Source: Pandoraea captiosa
GTDB taxonomy: Bacteria > Pseudomonadota > Gammaproteobacteria > Burkholderiales > Burkholderiaceae
Direction: 5' to 3'
Length of the DNA stretch: 64,000 nucleotides
Assembly (NCBI RefSeq): GCF_902459775.1
Contig: NZ_CABPSQ010000008.1
Span: 1-64,000 of the forward strand
Below are positions 8,987 to 17,927 of this stretch, in pieces. Positions within the stretch are counted from its first letter, which is position 1, and each line of letters starts with the position of its first letter. The translations under genes and the position numbers were made by a program. The notes under the pieces are model-generated. The model was not told the DNA's origin, did no database searches, and was given only the letters and a program-made list of their open reading frames with translations.

Positions 8987-9004
8987 TTGGCACACTTCCT
9001 GCTT
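8987..9004 (+). promoter_or_regulatory. sigma-54 promoter of glnA
   Basis: TTGGCACACTTCCTGCTT places GG and GC exactly ten bases apart, the required -24/-12 geometry (consensus TGGCAC-N5-TTGCW). It lies about 97 bp before the glnA start and downstream of the NtrC sites. Confidence 0.8.
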
Positions 9005-9100
9005 AACAACGACGAATCCGAACACGGAGTTCGTTAAGAGGGTGCGGCGACGCGGGCGATGAGCGCCGGCAGCGCCAGATTGAATCTTTCGGGAGATAGC

Positions 9101-10516
9101 ATGAGCAAATCTGTGGCAGATGTGATGAACCTGGTTAAGGAAGAAGACGTCAAGTTCGTCGACTTCCGCTTTACGGACACGCGCGGCAAAGAGCAGCACG
9201 TCTCGGTGCCCGTGTCGCACTTCGACGCTGACAAGTTCGAGAGCGGTCACGCTTTCGACGGTTCGTCGATTGCTGGCTGGAAGGGCATCGAAGCCTCGGA
9301 CATGCTGCTGGTGCCGGACGCCAACACCGCTTACATCGATCCGTTCTACGAAGAAAGCACGCTGGTGCTGACCTGCGACGTGATCGAACCGGCCGACGGC
9401 AAGGGTTACGACCGCGATCCGCGCTCTATCGCCAAGCGCGCTGAAGCCTACCTGAAGAGCACGGGCCTGGGCGACACCGCCTTCTTCGGTCCGGAACCGG
9501 AATTCTTCATTTTCGACTCGGTCCAGTGGAATACGGACATGTCGGGCACGTTCGTGAAGATCAATTCGGAAGAAGCGCCGTGGTCGTCGTCGAAGGACTT
9601 CGAAGGCGGCAACACCGGTCACCGTCCGGGTACGAAGGGCGGTTACTTCCCGGTCGCTCCGGTCGACACGTTCCAGGACATGCGCTCGGAGATGTGCCTG
9701 TTGCTCGAACAACTGGGCGTGCCGGTCGAAGTGCACCACCACGAAGTCGCCGGTCAGGGCCAGAACGAAATCGGCACGAAGTTCTCGACGCTGGTCGAGC
9801 GCGCCGACTGGACGCAGATCCTGAAGTACGTCGTGCATAACGTCGCCCACAGCTACGGCAAGACGGCTACGTTCATGCCGAAGCCGATCGTTGGCGACAA
9901 CGGCTCGGGCATGCACATCCACCAGTCGATCTGGAAGGATGGTCAGAACCTGTTCGCCGGCAATGGCTACGGCGGTCTGTCGGAATTCGCGCTGTACTAC
10001 ATCGGCGGCATCATCAAGCACGCCCGCGCCCTGAACGCGATCGTGAACCCGTCGACGAACTCGTACAAGCGTCTCGTGCCGCACTTCGAAGCCCCGGTGA
10101 AGCTGGCCTACTCGGCGCGCAACCGTTCGGCGTCGATCCGTATTCCGTACGTTGCCAACCCGAAGGGCCGCCGCATCGAAGCGCGCTTCCCGGACCCGAT
10201 GGCCAACCCGTACCTGGCTTTCTCGGCCATGCTGATGGCAGGTCTGGACGGCGTGCAGAACAAGATTCACCCGGGCGAAGCCGCCGACAAGAACCTGTAC
10301 GACCTGCCGCCGGAAGAGGATGCAAAGATCCCGACCGTGTGTGCAAGCCTCGAACAGGCGCTGGAGTACCTGAACGAAGACCGCGAGTTCCTGACCCGTG
10401 GCGGTGTCTTCACGGACGGCATGCTCGATTCGTACATCGCACTCAAGACGGAAGAAGCTCGCCGCGTGGCCATGACCACGCACCCGCTCGAGTTCGAAAT
10501 GTACTACTCGCTGTAA
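9101..10516 (+). CDS. glnA: glutamine synthetase type I
   Basis: A 471-residue GSI-beta subunit that makes glutamine from glutamate, ammonia and ATP as a cytoplasmic dodecamer. Visible hallmarks are the N-terminal [32 protein letters not shown], the ammonia/glutamate region [16 protein letters not shown], and [10 protein letters not shown]. The adenylylation site [10 protein letters not shown] has Tyr400, so activity should be switched by GlnE. I start at MSKSVADV (GGGAGA upstream) rather than at 9059. It is expressed from the NtrC/sigma-54 promoter above and followed by a strong terminator, so glnL-glnG have separate or read-through transcription. Confidence 0.98.
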   Translation: MSKSVADVMNLVKEEDVKFVDFRFTDTRGKEQHVSVPVSHFDADKFESGHAFDGSSIAGWKGIEASDMLLVPDANTAYIDPFYEESTLVLTCDVIEPADGKGYDRDPRSIAKRAEAYLKSTGLGDTAFFGPEPEFFIFDSVQWNTDMSGTFVKINSEEAPWSSSKDFEGGNTGHRPGTKGGYFPVAPVDTFQDMRSEMCLLLEQLGVPVEVHHHEVAGQGQNEIGTKFSTLVERADWTQILKYVVHNVAHSYGKTATFMPKPIVGDNGSGMHIHQSIWKDGQNLFAGNGYGGLSEFALYYIGGIIKHARALNAIVNPSTNSYKRLVPHFEAPVKLAYSARNRSASIRIPYVANPKGRRIEARFPDPMANPYLAFSAMLMAGLDGVQNKIHPGEAADKNLYDLPPEEDAKIPTVCASLEQALEYLNEDREFLTRGGVFTDGMLDSYIALKTEEARRVAMTTHPLEFEMYYSL

Positions 10517-10586
10517 TCGAACGCTGCGCAGGGAATGCGCCGGCATGACGGAACGCCAGCGGCCGACCGTCATGCACGACCAGCAC

Positions 10587-10616
10587 GGGGGATGGCCGCG
10601 GCCGTCCCCCTTTTTT
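10587..10616 (+). terminator. intrinsic terminator after glnA
   Basis: GGGGGATGGCC pairs with GGCCGTCCCCC (one G-T wobble) and is followed directly by six T residues, about 70 bp after the glnA stop. Confidence 0.88.
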
Positions 10617-10711
10617 ATCCGTCGCACCAAATGGTCATGCATTCCCCTCACGCTTCCCGTTTCCCCGCATGGCAGTGCGAAGCTGTCACGAACTTATCGC
10701 CTCGAACCTAG

Positions 10712-11938
10712 ATGAAAAGTGTCCGCGCTGGTGAGAAAGGGCAGACGAAGCGAGCCGCGCACGCTGCCGCCGAGAATCCCGCTGCCACCGATTTGACGTC
10801 CGACGCTGCCGCGCCACTGACGGGTGCTCATGTGTCCGTATTGCATGCGAGCGTCGACCCGTGGGAGGAAAAGCTGGCCGCGACCGGCATCCTGCCGGGA
10901 CTCGAAGCGTTGCCGACCGTGTTGCTGGTGCTGGAAAAGCACTCGTTGCGCGTCGTTTTCGCCAATCCGGCCGCAGAAGCACTGCTGGCGCTGTCGCGCC
11001 GGTCGTTGTCGCAGATGACGTGGAACGACGTGTTCACGAACGGCGAAGTACTCGCGTCGACGATGGCGGAACTCATCGCCAACCACTTTCAGACAACGCG
11101 CCTCGATCTGGTGCTTGAGCGCACCGCGCAGGAGCCGTTGCATACGCACGCCATTGTGGCTGCACCGGAAGCGGCCCCCGATTTCGTCATCGTCGAGCTG
11201 ATCGAGAACGAACAGAAGCTCAAGAACGAACGCGAAGAGCGGATCATCGATCAGGCGTTGATGAACAAGCAGCTCATTCGCAACCTTGCGCATGAAATCA
11301 AGAATCCGCTCGGCGGCATTCGCGGCGCGGCACAGTTGCTGGAGTTCGAACTCGACCAGCGTGAGCTGCGTGAATACACGCAGGTCATCATCAAGGAGTC
11401 CGACAGACTCCAGACGCTGGTCGACCGCCTGCTGGAGCCGCATCGGCATCCCTATATCGCCACCGACGTGAACATCCACGAGGTGTGCGAGCGCGTGCGT
11501 TCGGTGGTGCTCGCCGAGTTCCCTCAGGGGCTGTCGATCGAGCGGGATTACGACGTGAGTCTGCCCGACTTTCGCGGCGACAAGGAGCAACTCATTCAGG
11601 CGCTACTCAACATCGTGCGCAACGGCGCGGAAGCGCTACGCGAGCAAATCGCGCGTGGCGACGCTCGCATCGTGTTGCGCACGCGCGTCGCGCGAAAGAT
11701 CACGATTGCCAAGCGATTGCACAAGCTGGCATTGGAATTGCATGTGATCGACAACGGGCCCGGCATTCCTGCCGACATTCGTGATCGCATCTTCTACCCG
11801 CTCGTCTCCGGACGCGAAGGAGGCAGCGGTCTGGGACTTACGCTGGCGCAGTCGTTCGTACAGCGTCACGACGGTCTGATCGAATGTGAAAGCCGGCCCG
11901 GACGGACGGATTTTCGGATCCTGCTGCCCCTGGGCTGA
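10712..11938 (+). CDS. glnL: nitrogen regulation histidine kinase NtrB
   Basis: A 408-residue cytoplasmic sensor kinase. A PAS-like sensor part (about residues 60-165) precedes the dimerisation/phosphotransfer helix RNLAHEIKNPLGGIRGAAQLL, whose phospho-accepting His is residue 194. The ATPase domain has the N box LLNIVRNGAEAL, the G1 box VIDNGPGIP and the G2 box GGSGLGLTLA. No membrane segment is present. NtrB senses nitrogen through PII and phosphorylates NtrC, the next gene. The first ~45 residues are low-complexity and the ATG lacks a strong ribosome-binding site, so the start is the least certain part. Confidence 0.95.
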   Translation: MKSVRAGEKGQTKRAAHAAAENPAATDLTSDAAAPLTGAHVSVLHASVDPWEEKLAATGILPGLEALPTVLLVLEKHSLRVVFANPAAEALLALSRRSLSQMTWNDVFTNGEVLASTMAELIANHFQTTRLDLVLERTAQEPLHTHAIVAAPEAAPDFVIVELIENEQKLKNEREERIIDQALMNKQLIRNLAHEIKNPLGGIRGAAQLLEFELDQRELREYTQVIIKESDRLQTLVDRLLEPHRHPYIATDVNIHEVCERVRSVVLAEFPQGLSIERDYDVSLPDFRGDKEQLIQALLNIVRNGAEALREQIARGDARIVLRTRVARKITIAKRLHKLALELHVIDNGPGIPADIRDRIFYPLVSGREGGSGLGLTLAQSFVQRHDGLIECESRPGRTDFRILLPLG

Positions 11939-11999
11939 TGCGGCCCTCACGCCGTCGGCCGTACACCTGCGGCCGGGCATAGACGTTACACGGTGAACA

Positions 12000-13586
12000 A
12001 TGAAGCCGATCTGGATAGTAGACGACGACCAATCGATTCGATGGGTGCTGGAAAAAGCACTCTCACGAGCCAACCTGCCGGTGCGCAGTTTCACCGGTCC
12101 GCGCGAAGCCAGCGCGGCGCTCGAACACGACTCGCCGCAGGTGCTTGTCTCGGACATCCGCATGGCGGGCGGCTCCGGGCTCGAACTGCTGCAAATGGTC
12201 AAGCAACGGCATCCCGGACTGCCGGTCATCATCATGACGGCGTTCTCGGATCTCGATAGCGCGGTGGCCGCCTTTCAGGGTGGGGCGTTCGAGTACCTTG
12301 CCAAACCATTCGATGTGGATCGCGCGGTCGAGCTGATCCTGCGTGCCGTCGAAGAGAGTCTGCGCGAAGCGACGGACGACGAGCGCATCACGGAAGAGCC
12401 TGAAATTCTCGGTCAGGCGAGCGCGATGCAGGACGTGTTTCGCGCCATCGGCCGGTTGTCCCATTCGAGCGCCACCGTGCTCATCACCGGCGAGTCCGGC
12501 TCGGGCAAGGAACTGGTGGCGCGTGCACTGCATCGGCACTCGCCGCGCGCCTCCGGTCCGTTCATTGCGCTCAATACGGCGGCCATTCCGAAGGATCTGT
12601 TGGAGTCCGAGCTCTTCGGCCACGAGCGCGGGGCGTTTACCGGGGCGCAGGCAACGCGTCGCGGACGCTTCGAGCAAGCCGAGAGCGGTACGTTGTTTCT
12701 CGACGAAATCGGCGACATGCCGCTCGATCTGCAGACGCGTTTGCTGCGCGTGCTCTCTGACGGCAATTACTACCGCGTAGGCGGTCACAGCCCGATCAAG
12801 GCGAACGTACGCGTGATCGCGGCCACGCACCAGAATCTCGAAGATCGCGTGCGTCAGGGGCTGTTCCGCGAAGACCTGTATCACCGTCTGAATGTGATCC
12901 GGCTGCGATTGCCGTCGCTGCGCGAGCGTAGCGAAGACATTCCGCTGCTCGTGCGTCACTTCCTGCAAAAGAGTGCGCGCGAGCTGGGCGTCGAGACCAA
13001 ACGCATCAGTGAAGCGGCGCTTGTGCACCTGACGCGTTTCCCGTTCCCGGGCAACGTGCGTCAGTTGGAAAACCTGAGCAACTGGCTCACCGTCATGGCG
13101 CCGGCGCAAACGGTCGAAATCAAGGATCTGCCGCCCGAGTTCCAAACGACGGCGCCGGTCTCCGCGGTATCGGCGCCGCAACCTGCCTACGCCAGTGCGA
13201 CGTCTGCCGGCGCAGCAATGTCGCCGTCGTCCGGCGCGAGCCCGGGCTATGGGAGCGTGGGCGGTGCGCCGTCGGCTGCGGTTGCGGGGGGTAATCACGG
13301 TAACGGCGCGAGCGGTGGCGTCGGTGGTGCGCCCGGCGAGATGTCCGCTGCCTCCGGCATGGCAGGTGGCGAGAGCTGGGAGCCGATCCTGCGTCGCGAG
13401 GTCGCGCGACTGCTGCGCTCTGCCTCACCTGACGTGATGGACCAGCTCACGCGACGCTTCGAAACCGCGCTGATCAATGAGGCGCTGGACTTCACGCGAG
13501 GGCGAAAGGTCGAAGCGGCAAGCCGTCTCGGCATCGGTCGCAATACGATCACGCGCAAGATTCAGGAGCTCGGGCTGGAATCCTGA
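12000..13586 (+). CDS. glnG: nitrogen regulation response regulator NtrC
   Basis: A 528-residue sigma-54 activator. The receiver domain (1-120) has the acidic pocket IWIVDDD and phospho-Asp52 in VLVSDIRMAGG. The AAA+ domain (about 140-375) has Walker A GESGSGKE, the sigma-54 contact loop GAFTGA and Walker B LFLDEIGD. The C-terminal Fis-type helix-turn-helix ends EAASRLGIGRNTITRKIQELGLES. It should bind the dyads before glnA. A low-complexity Ala/Gly/Ser/Pro linker of about 75 residues between the AAA+ and DNA-binding parts makes it longer than the 469-residue E. coli protein. Confidence 0.97.
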   Translation: MKPIWIVDDDQSIRWVLEKALSRANLPVRSFTGPREASAALEHDSPQVLVSDIRMAGGSGLELLQMVKQRHPGLPVIIMTAFSDLDSAVAAFQGGAFEYLAKPFDVDRAVELILRAVEESLREATDDERITEEPEILGQASAMQDVFRAIGRLSHSSATVLITGESGSGKELVARALHRHSPRASGPFIALNTAAIPKDLLESELFGHERGAFTGAQATRRGRFEQAESGTLFLDEIGDMPLDLQTRLLRVLSDGNYYRVGGHSPIKANVRVIAATHQNLEDRVRQGLFREDLYHRLNVIRLRLPSLRERSEDIPLLVRHFLQKSARELGVETKRISEAALVHLTRFPFPGNVRQLENLSNWLTVMAPAQTVEIKDLPPEFQTTAPVSAVSAPQPAYASATSAGAAMSPSSGASPGYGSVGGAPSAAVAGGNHGNGASGGVGGAPGEMSAASGMAGGESWEPILRREVARLLRSASPDVMDQLTRRFETALINEALDFTRGRKVEAASRLGIGRNTITRKIQELGLES

Positions 13587-13656
13587 GGCTGGAATCCCGG
13601 CGAGAAACGGGGTAGGCTCCTTTGTTTCCTCACAACGCAACAAGGGAGCCGTAAAC

Positions 13657-14538
13657 ATGGCAAGACGCATCCTGTTGACGGGCGCTACCGGACAGGTCGG
13701 CTGGGAGTTGGCACGTTGTCTGCAAGGCATGGGCGACGTGTACGCCCCCGGGCGAAACGAAATGGACCTGCTCGATACCGACAGCGTCGCAAGGACCTTG
13801 CGCGACTTTGCGCCCGATCTGATCATCAATCCGGCCGCGTACACGGCTGTCGACCGCGCCGAGACGGACGAGGCGGCGGCGTATCAGGTCAACGCCGTGG
13901 TGCCCGGCATCATGGCCGAAGAGGCGAAGCGTCTCGGCGCCCTTGTCGTTCATTACTCCACCGACTACGTATTCGACGGCACCTCAACGGCGCCGTACCG
14001 AGAGGACGAACCCACCAATCCGCAAAACGCCTACGGTCGCACCAAGCTGGCCGGCGAGGCGGCCATTGCCGCAAGCGGCGCGAACCATCTGGTGTTGCGT
14101 ACCAGCTGGGTGTACGGCACGCGCGGCGCCAACTTCCTGCTGACCGTGCAGCGACTGGCGCGCGAGCGTGACGAGTTGCGCATCGTCGCCGATCAGCACG
14201 GTGCGCCCACGTGGTGCAGGACGATTGCAGAACTGACCTCGCAGGTGCTGGTGCAGGGGCTGACGCCCACCGGCCTCGATGGCGACTTCTGGCGCGAGCG
14301 CGGTGGCCTTTATCACCTGACGGCGGCCGGGCAGACGACGTGGCACGGTTTCACCGAAGCGATTCTCGACCTGAGCGCACCCGAAAAGCGTCCGGCGGTT
14401 GTGGCGATTCCGACTTCGGCTTACCCGCTGCCTGCCAAACGTCCCGCATATTCGGTGCTGGATAACGACAAGCTGGCGCGGTGCTTCGGCGTTCGCGCGC
14501 CGGACTGGCGTGACGCCCTCAAACTCTGTCTCGCCTGA
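13657..14538 (+). CDS. rfbD: dTDP-4-dehydrorhamnose reductase-type SDR
   Basis: A 293-residue extended short-chain reductase. The NADPH site is LLTGATGQVGWELA, the active site has YSTDYVFDG and the YxxxK motif in AYGRTKLAGE. RfbD makes dTDP-L-rhamnose in the last step of the pathway. The ATG at 13657 has AAGGGAGCC in front and matches the family start. The other rhamnose genes (rfbA, rfbB, rfbC) are not adjacent, so it may be a stand-alone copy. It follows glnG by 70 bp but need not share its function. Confidence 0.88.
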   Translation: MARRILLTGATGQVGWELARCLQGMGDVYAPGRNEMDLLDTDSVARTLRDFAPDLIINPAAYTAVDRAETDEAAAYQVNAVVPGIMAEEAKRLGALVVHYSTDYVFDGTSTAPYREDEPTNPQNAYGRTKLAGEAAIAASGANHLVLRTSWVYGTRGANFLLTVQRLARERDELRIVADQHGAPTWCRTIAELTSQVLVQGLTPTGLDGDFWRERGGLYHLTAAGQTTWHGFTEAILDLSAPEKRPAVVAIPTSAYPLPAKRPAYSVLDNDKLARCFGVRAPDWRDALKLCLA

Positions 14539-14569
14539 GGCGAGGACCGTCCTCCCCGAACTGCCCGGC

Positions 14570-14593
14570 TAAATCGGAAATTAAATCGGAAAT
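14570..14593. repeat. 12-bp tandem duplication, AT-rich
   Basis: TAAATCGGAAAT occurs twice in direct tandem in an AT-rich patch that stands out from the GC-rich surroundings. It lies about 85 bp before the pentapeptide-repeat gene and may be part of its control region. Confidence 0.6.
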
Positions 14594-14677
14594 TCCTTAG
14601 CGCGCAATTCGGGGTTCTTTCGGCAACATGATGGCTTTTTGTGCATGCGCCCAGCGCATGCCGAGGAGCGATACATC

Positions 14678-17569
14678 ATGCCGTTTCGACGCACGATCAG
14701 CTTCGATGGACAAGCCCCGCCGGGGGCAGGGGCGCTGGTGCCGGCGGTGAATGTTCGCGCCAACGCGGGCCTCGGCATGTCCGGCTCACACCCGGCGCCG
14801 CACAATGCGACACCGTCCGACGCGCTGCGTCACGCCATCATGCGAGCCGATGCGCACGAGCGACGCGACATCCTGCTTCAGATGTCATGGCTGACCTATG
14901 CGCTAACGCAAAAAACCGATGCGGGCGATGTCGGCGATCGTCGCACCCGGGTCGTTCGTGCAGGCGGGCGGGCCGACGCAGCATGGGGTCATCTACCTTT
15001 TGATCGGCGGGCGCTCAAACGCATCTGGGAGACGAGATTTTCCCACCTGTTGCATGACACGCGGGCAGACGCTCTATCGCGCGACATGGTGGCGTGGTGC
15101 TCGACAGGCCGCGATCCGGTGTCTCGCGCGGGCCAATGGCGCTCGTTTTCCGCACTCGACGAAGCATGGCCCGATGTCACGTCGTTTGCGCATTTACCGA
15201 TGCGTGAATGGCCCGCCCGGGCGCTGGGCGTTGCATTGACCTTGTCTGATCTGCGTGACGCGGACCTTCCCGATTTGTCGCTGTCCGACGCTGATCTGCG
15301 TGGCCTTCGCGCGGCGGGCGCAACATTTTGCGGCGGGCAGTTCAACGGCGCAGTGTGGTGCGACGCAAGGCTGCAACGCGTGGGATTCGCGTACACGAAT
15401 CACGTCACGGCCAACTTCGAAGGCGCCGACCTGCGTGATGCCTGCTTTCGCTCGGCCGATCTCAGTTCGGCCCGCATGGTGAACGCCGATCTTCGCGGTG
15501 CGACGTTTTCGCACACCGTCATGACAAGTGCCGATCTGAGTGACGCCCGATGTCAGGGCATCGAATTCGCGAAGGTGCGCGCTGATGGCGCGACGTTTCA
15601 TCGGGCTCACTTGCATGGCACGCAAATCACGAGCAGTAGCGCCTGTGGTATCGCGCTGGTTTGCGCACGGGCGAAGCGCTCGCGATGGATGGCGGTCGCG
15701 ATGCGCAACGGGCGCGCGACAGGCGCCGACCTGCGGGGCGCCGAATTTCGCCAATGCGATCTGGCGGGCTGGGACGCGCGCGGCGCCAAGCTCAATGGCG
15801 CCCACTTCGAGTCGTGCGACATGCGGGGTGTGCGATTTTCCGGGGCGAGTCTGAAGCGTATCGTCGTCGGGCCCGACTGCGATCTAGCCGGTTCACAATG
15901 GCACGACGCTCGCCTGCGACTCGACGGCGCGTGGCTGCGTCGGCGCTCTCCCATCGAACTCGATGCCGTCGTGCGGTCCTGGATGACGTTTCCCGTCGAT
16001 CAGCCGTCGCTGCGGGCGAGCGTCTTTCTCCAGTTGCTGACGGCGCTCTCCACCACGTCGTGTTGGATGACGAACCGGCAAGAGACGGCGCCGTCGTTGC
16101 ACCGATTGCCTGAGCACGTGATGCGTAGCGAATGGCTGGGTCGCCTGCTGATGGCGTCGCCCGAGCGGGGTGGGGTCGGCGCGCACGAAGCGTTTGCGAC
16201 GTTGCGGGAGCAATGGGTGGCACACCGCTTGTCGGCATTGGTGGACGAGCGGCTTGGGTACGCCGAGGCGCAATGGGTGTCGGCGGCGCTGATGGGCGCG
16301 TTGCACAGACGCTGCGCATCGTCGCCGCCGAGAACCGTGTGGCCATATGCGGGCGCGATGTGTCAGACCCTTTATTGGGTCGGGCAGGGGGGGGCGAGCG
16401 GGATGGCGATGGAGTCGGCACGCGTGGAGGCGTTGCGCGCGGCGTGGTTCGGCGCCCTGCCGCCGCAGGTTCATGTCGCGCTTTCCGGCGACGGTGTCAG
16501 CGCGCTCGACCCCGCGTTCCTTGTGCTCATCCGGGGTGATGGCAGCCTCGCGGCGCGTTTGCCGACGGCCTTGTTCGCCGGAGCGCTCGGGACTTCAGTG
16601 TCCGGGCAGCCGAAGGACGGGGATTCCGCATTTGCGGACGATCCGCTGCCCGGGTGGCGGTGGGTCGGCGCGCGCGTGGTGGCCCGCGACGCCATGTCGC
16701 CACACGATTTCGTGCCGGGCACGATGCGGCAATTGCAGACATTGCTGCGGGAGTTCGGTTGCCTTTCGGGCATCTGGCCGGTCGAGCGTTCGCTAGACGC
16801 GTTCGTTCGCCTCGTGGGCCGCTGGGCGGGCGAAGACGCACAGGCGCGAGCGAGGGCGGCGTGCAGCGCAACCTGGCGTGCGCCGGAAGACGCCGCTCTC
16901 GCCCGGTCGCGCGCATCGACGCTTGCACCGCTAAGTCTTGCGGATAGATCGGAGGTGCTGACCGGCGCTTCGGCCTCGCCGGATCTGGTGAAATTGCGAA
17001 CGACGGCGCATGCCGATATCGAGGAGATTTTTCGCGAGCATCCAGTCATGTCGTCGCAATCCGATGCGCCGCTGAGTCTTTCGATGTCGCGTCGCGCCCG
17101 GTGGGTGTCGCTCGTGGCCGGATTTTCGTGGCTGTCCACGCAGCCGGAGTGGTATTGGGCCCCTGCGGCGACGAGCCACGAGGATGCTGCACCGGCGCAT
17201 GCACGCCTCGCCTGTCGCCGATACGCGCTTGCCCTCCTGAATGAGACGATGACCGGCGACGCGCTCTGGCGACGACTGCCGCAGGCCCTGGCATTGCGTG
17301 CTTGCCTGTCGGATGACAGGCGCTCGTCTCGTGACCTTGCGCAATCGCTGGCCGACTGGCTGACGTGTTCCGACATTCGTGAGGTGCCGGGTCTGGCGGT
17401 GGCATGCCGCGACACGCTTCCGTGGTTCTGGGCAGTGCGCTTTCCGCTTCCCGCCGACACAACGCGCGAAGCGGTGCTGGCGTGTGCAGTCGTTCACGGC
17501 GCCGACATGACCAATGCGCGCGACGGCGTGACGCGCCGCGAAGGGTCCGATGCCGGACAGAATGAGTGA
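14678..17569 (+). CDS. large pentapeptide-repeat protein, SopA/NleL-like layout
   Basis: A 963-residue protein. A disordered, Ser/Pro/Ala-rich N-terminus (1-50) and a helical part (50-180) precede a right-handed beta-helix of pentapeptide repeats at about 188-410, with many A(D/N)LxxA units such as GADLRDACFRSADLSSAR. About 550 residues of Trp/Arg/Ala-rich helical sequence without a recognised motif follow. The order helical N-part, pentapeptide helix, large helical C-part is that of the type III effectors SopA and NleL, HECT-like ubiquitin ligases of about 780 residues. I cannot identify their catalytic Cys here; WLTCSD and RACLSD are only candidates. There is no signal peptide. The start at 14678 is set by GAGGAG nine bases upstream. 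Function is otherwise unknown. Confidence 0.75.
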   Translation: MPFRRTISFDGQAPPGAGALVPAVNVRANAGLGMSGSHPAPHNATPSDALRHAIMRADAHERRDILLQMSWLTYALTQKTDAGDVGDRRTRVVRAGGRADAAWGHLPFDRRALKRIWETRFSHLLHDTRADALSRDMVAWCSTGRDPVSRAGQWRSFSALDEAWPDVTSFAHLPMREWPARALGVALTLSDLRDADLPDLSLSDADLRGLRAAGATFCGGQFNGAVWCDARLQRVGFAYTNHVTANFEGADLRDACFRSADLSSARMVNADLRGATFSHTVMTSADLSDARCQGIEFAKVRADGATFHRAHLHGTQITSSSACGIALVCARAKRSRWMAVAMRNGRATGADLRGAEFRQCDLAGWDARGAKLNGAHFESCDMRGVRFSGASLKRIVVGPDCDLAGSQWHDARLRLDGAWLRRRSPIELDAVVRSWMTFPVDQPSLRASVFLQLLTALSTTSCWMTNRQETAPSLHRLPEHVMRSEWLGRLLMASPERGGVGAHEAFATLREQWVAHRLSALVDERLGYAEAQWVSAALMGALHRRCASSPPRTVWPYAGAMCQTLYWVGQGGASGMAMESARVEALRAAWFGALPPQVHVALSGDGVSALDPAFLVLIRGDGSLAARLPTALFAGALGTSVSGQPKDGDSAFADDPLPGWRWVGARVVARDAMSPHDFVPGTMRQLQTLLREFGCLSGIWPVERSLDAFVRLVGRWAGEDAQARARAACSATWRAPEDAALARSRASTLAPLSLADRSEVLTGASASPDLVKLRTTAHADIEEIFREHPVMSSQSDAPLSLSMSRRARWVSLVAGFSWLSTQPEWYWAPAATSHEDAAPAHARLACRRYALALLNETMTGDALWRRLPQALALRACLSDDRRSSRDLAQSLADWLTCSDIREVPGLAVACRDTLPWFWAVRFPLPADTTREAVLACAVVHGADMTNARDGVTRREGSDAGQNE

Positions 17570-17591
17570 CCGAATGAATGACCGAATGCGG

Positions 17592-17627
17592 GACTGAACG
17601 GGCGACTGAACGAGCGACTGAACGAGC
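17592..17627. repeat. 3 x 12-bp tandem repeat
   Basis: Three copies of GACTGAACGRGC in the non-coding stretch after the pentapeptide-repeat gene, preceded by looser GACCGAATG repeats. No function seen. Confidence 0.7.
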
Positions 17628-17927
17628 GACGGCATGCGCCAGGGGATGCGCGATGAAATGAGGGGCGCTTTGCCTGATATTCCGGCATCGGGACCGGGGG
17701 GCTTTCGTGGTAAAAATACGTACGCGCTATGCGTTGTTCCGAATGGGCGGCGCTACCAGTCGGCAGGGCGCGTGCCGTTTCGGTAAGTTGGCGATATTTG
17801 TGGGGTTTTGGCTGCGGATTGTCTGCGCGTAGAGGGTCGCCCAAGCTGCGACCCCATGGGCGGGAATGCGGGGAAGGCCAGAATCTCGTTCCCAGACTCT
17901 CAGGGGTTTCGTACCCTCCAGGGCATC

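Noticed and set aside
10623-10640. CGCACCAAATGGTCATG before glnL as another NtrC site
   Set aside because: Only the left half resembles the consensus and no sigma-54 promoter follows.
8948-10651. A 567-codon minus-strand frame opposite glnA
   Set aside because: Shadow of glnA; it also overlaps the sigma-54 promoter and the glnA terminator.
17808-17927. Upstream ATG for the PilZ protein
   Set aside because: The extra 40 residues read as non-family, Gly/Arg-rich sequence. The domain begins right after the ATG at 17928.
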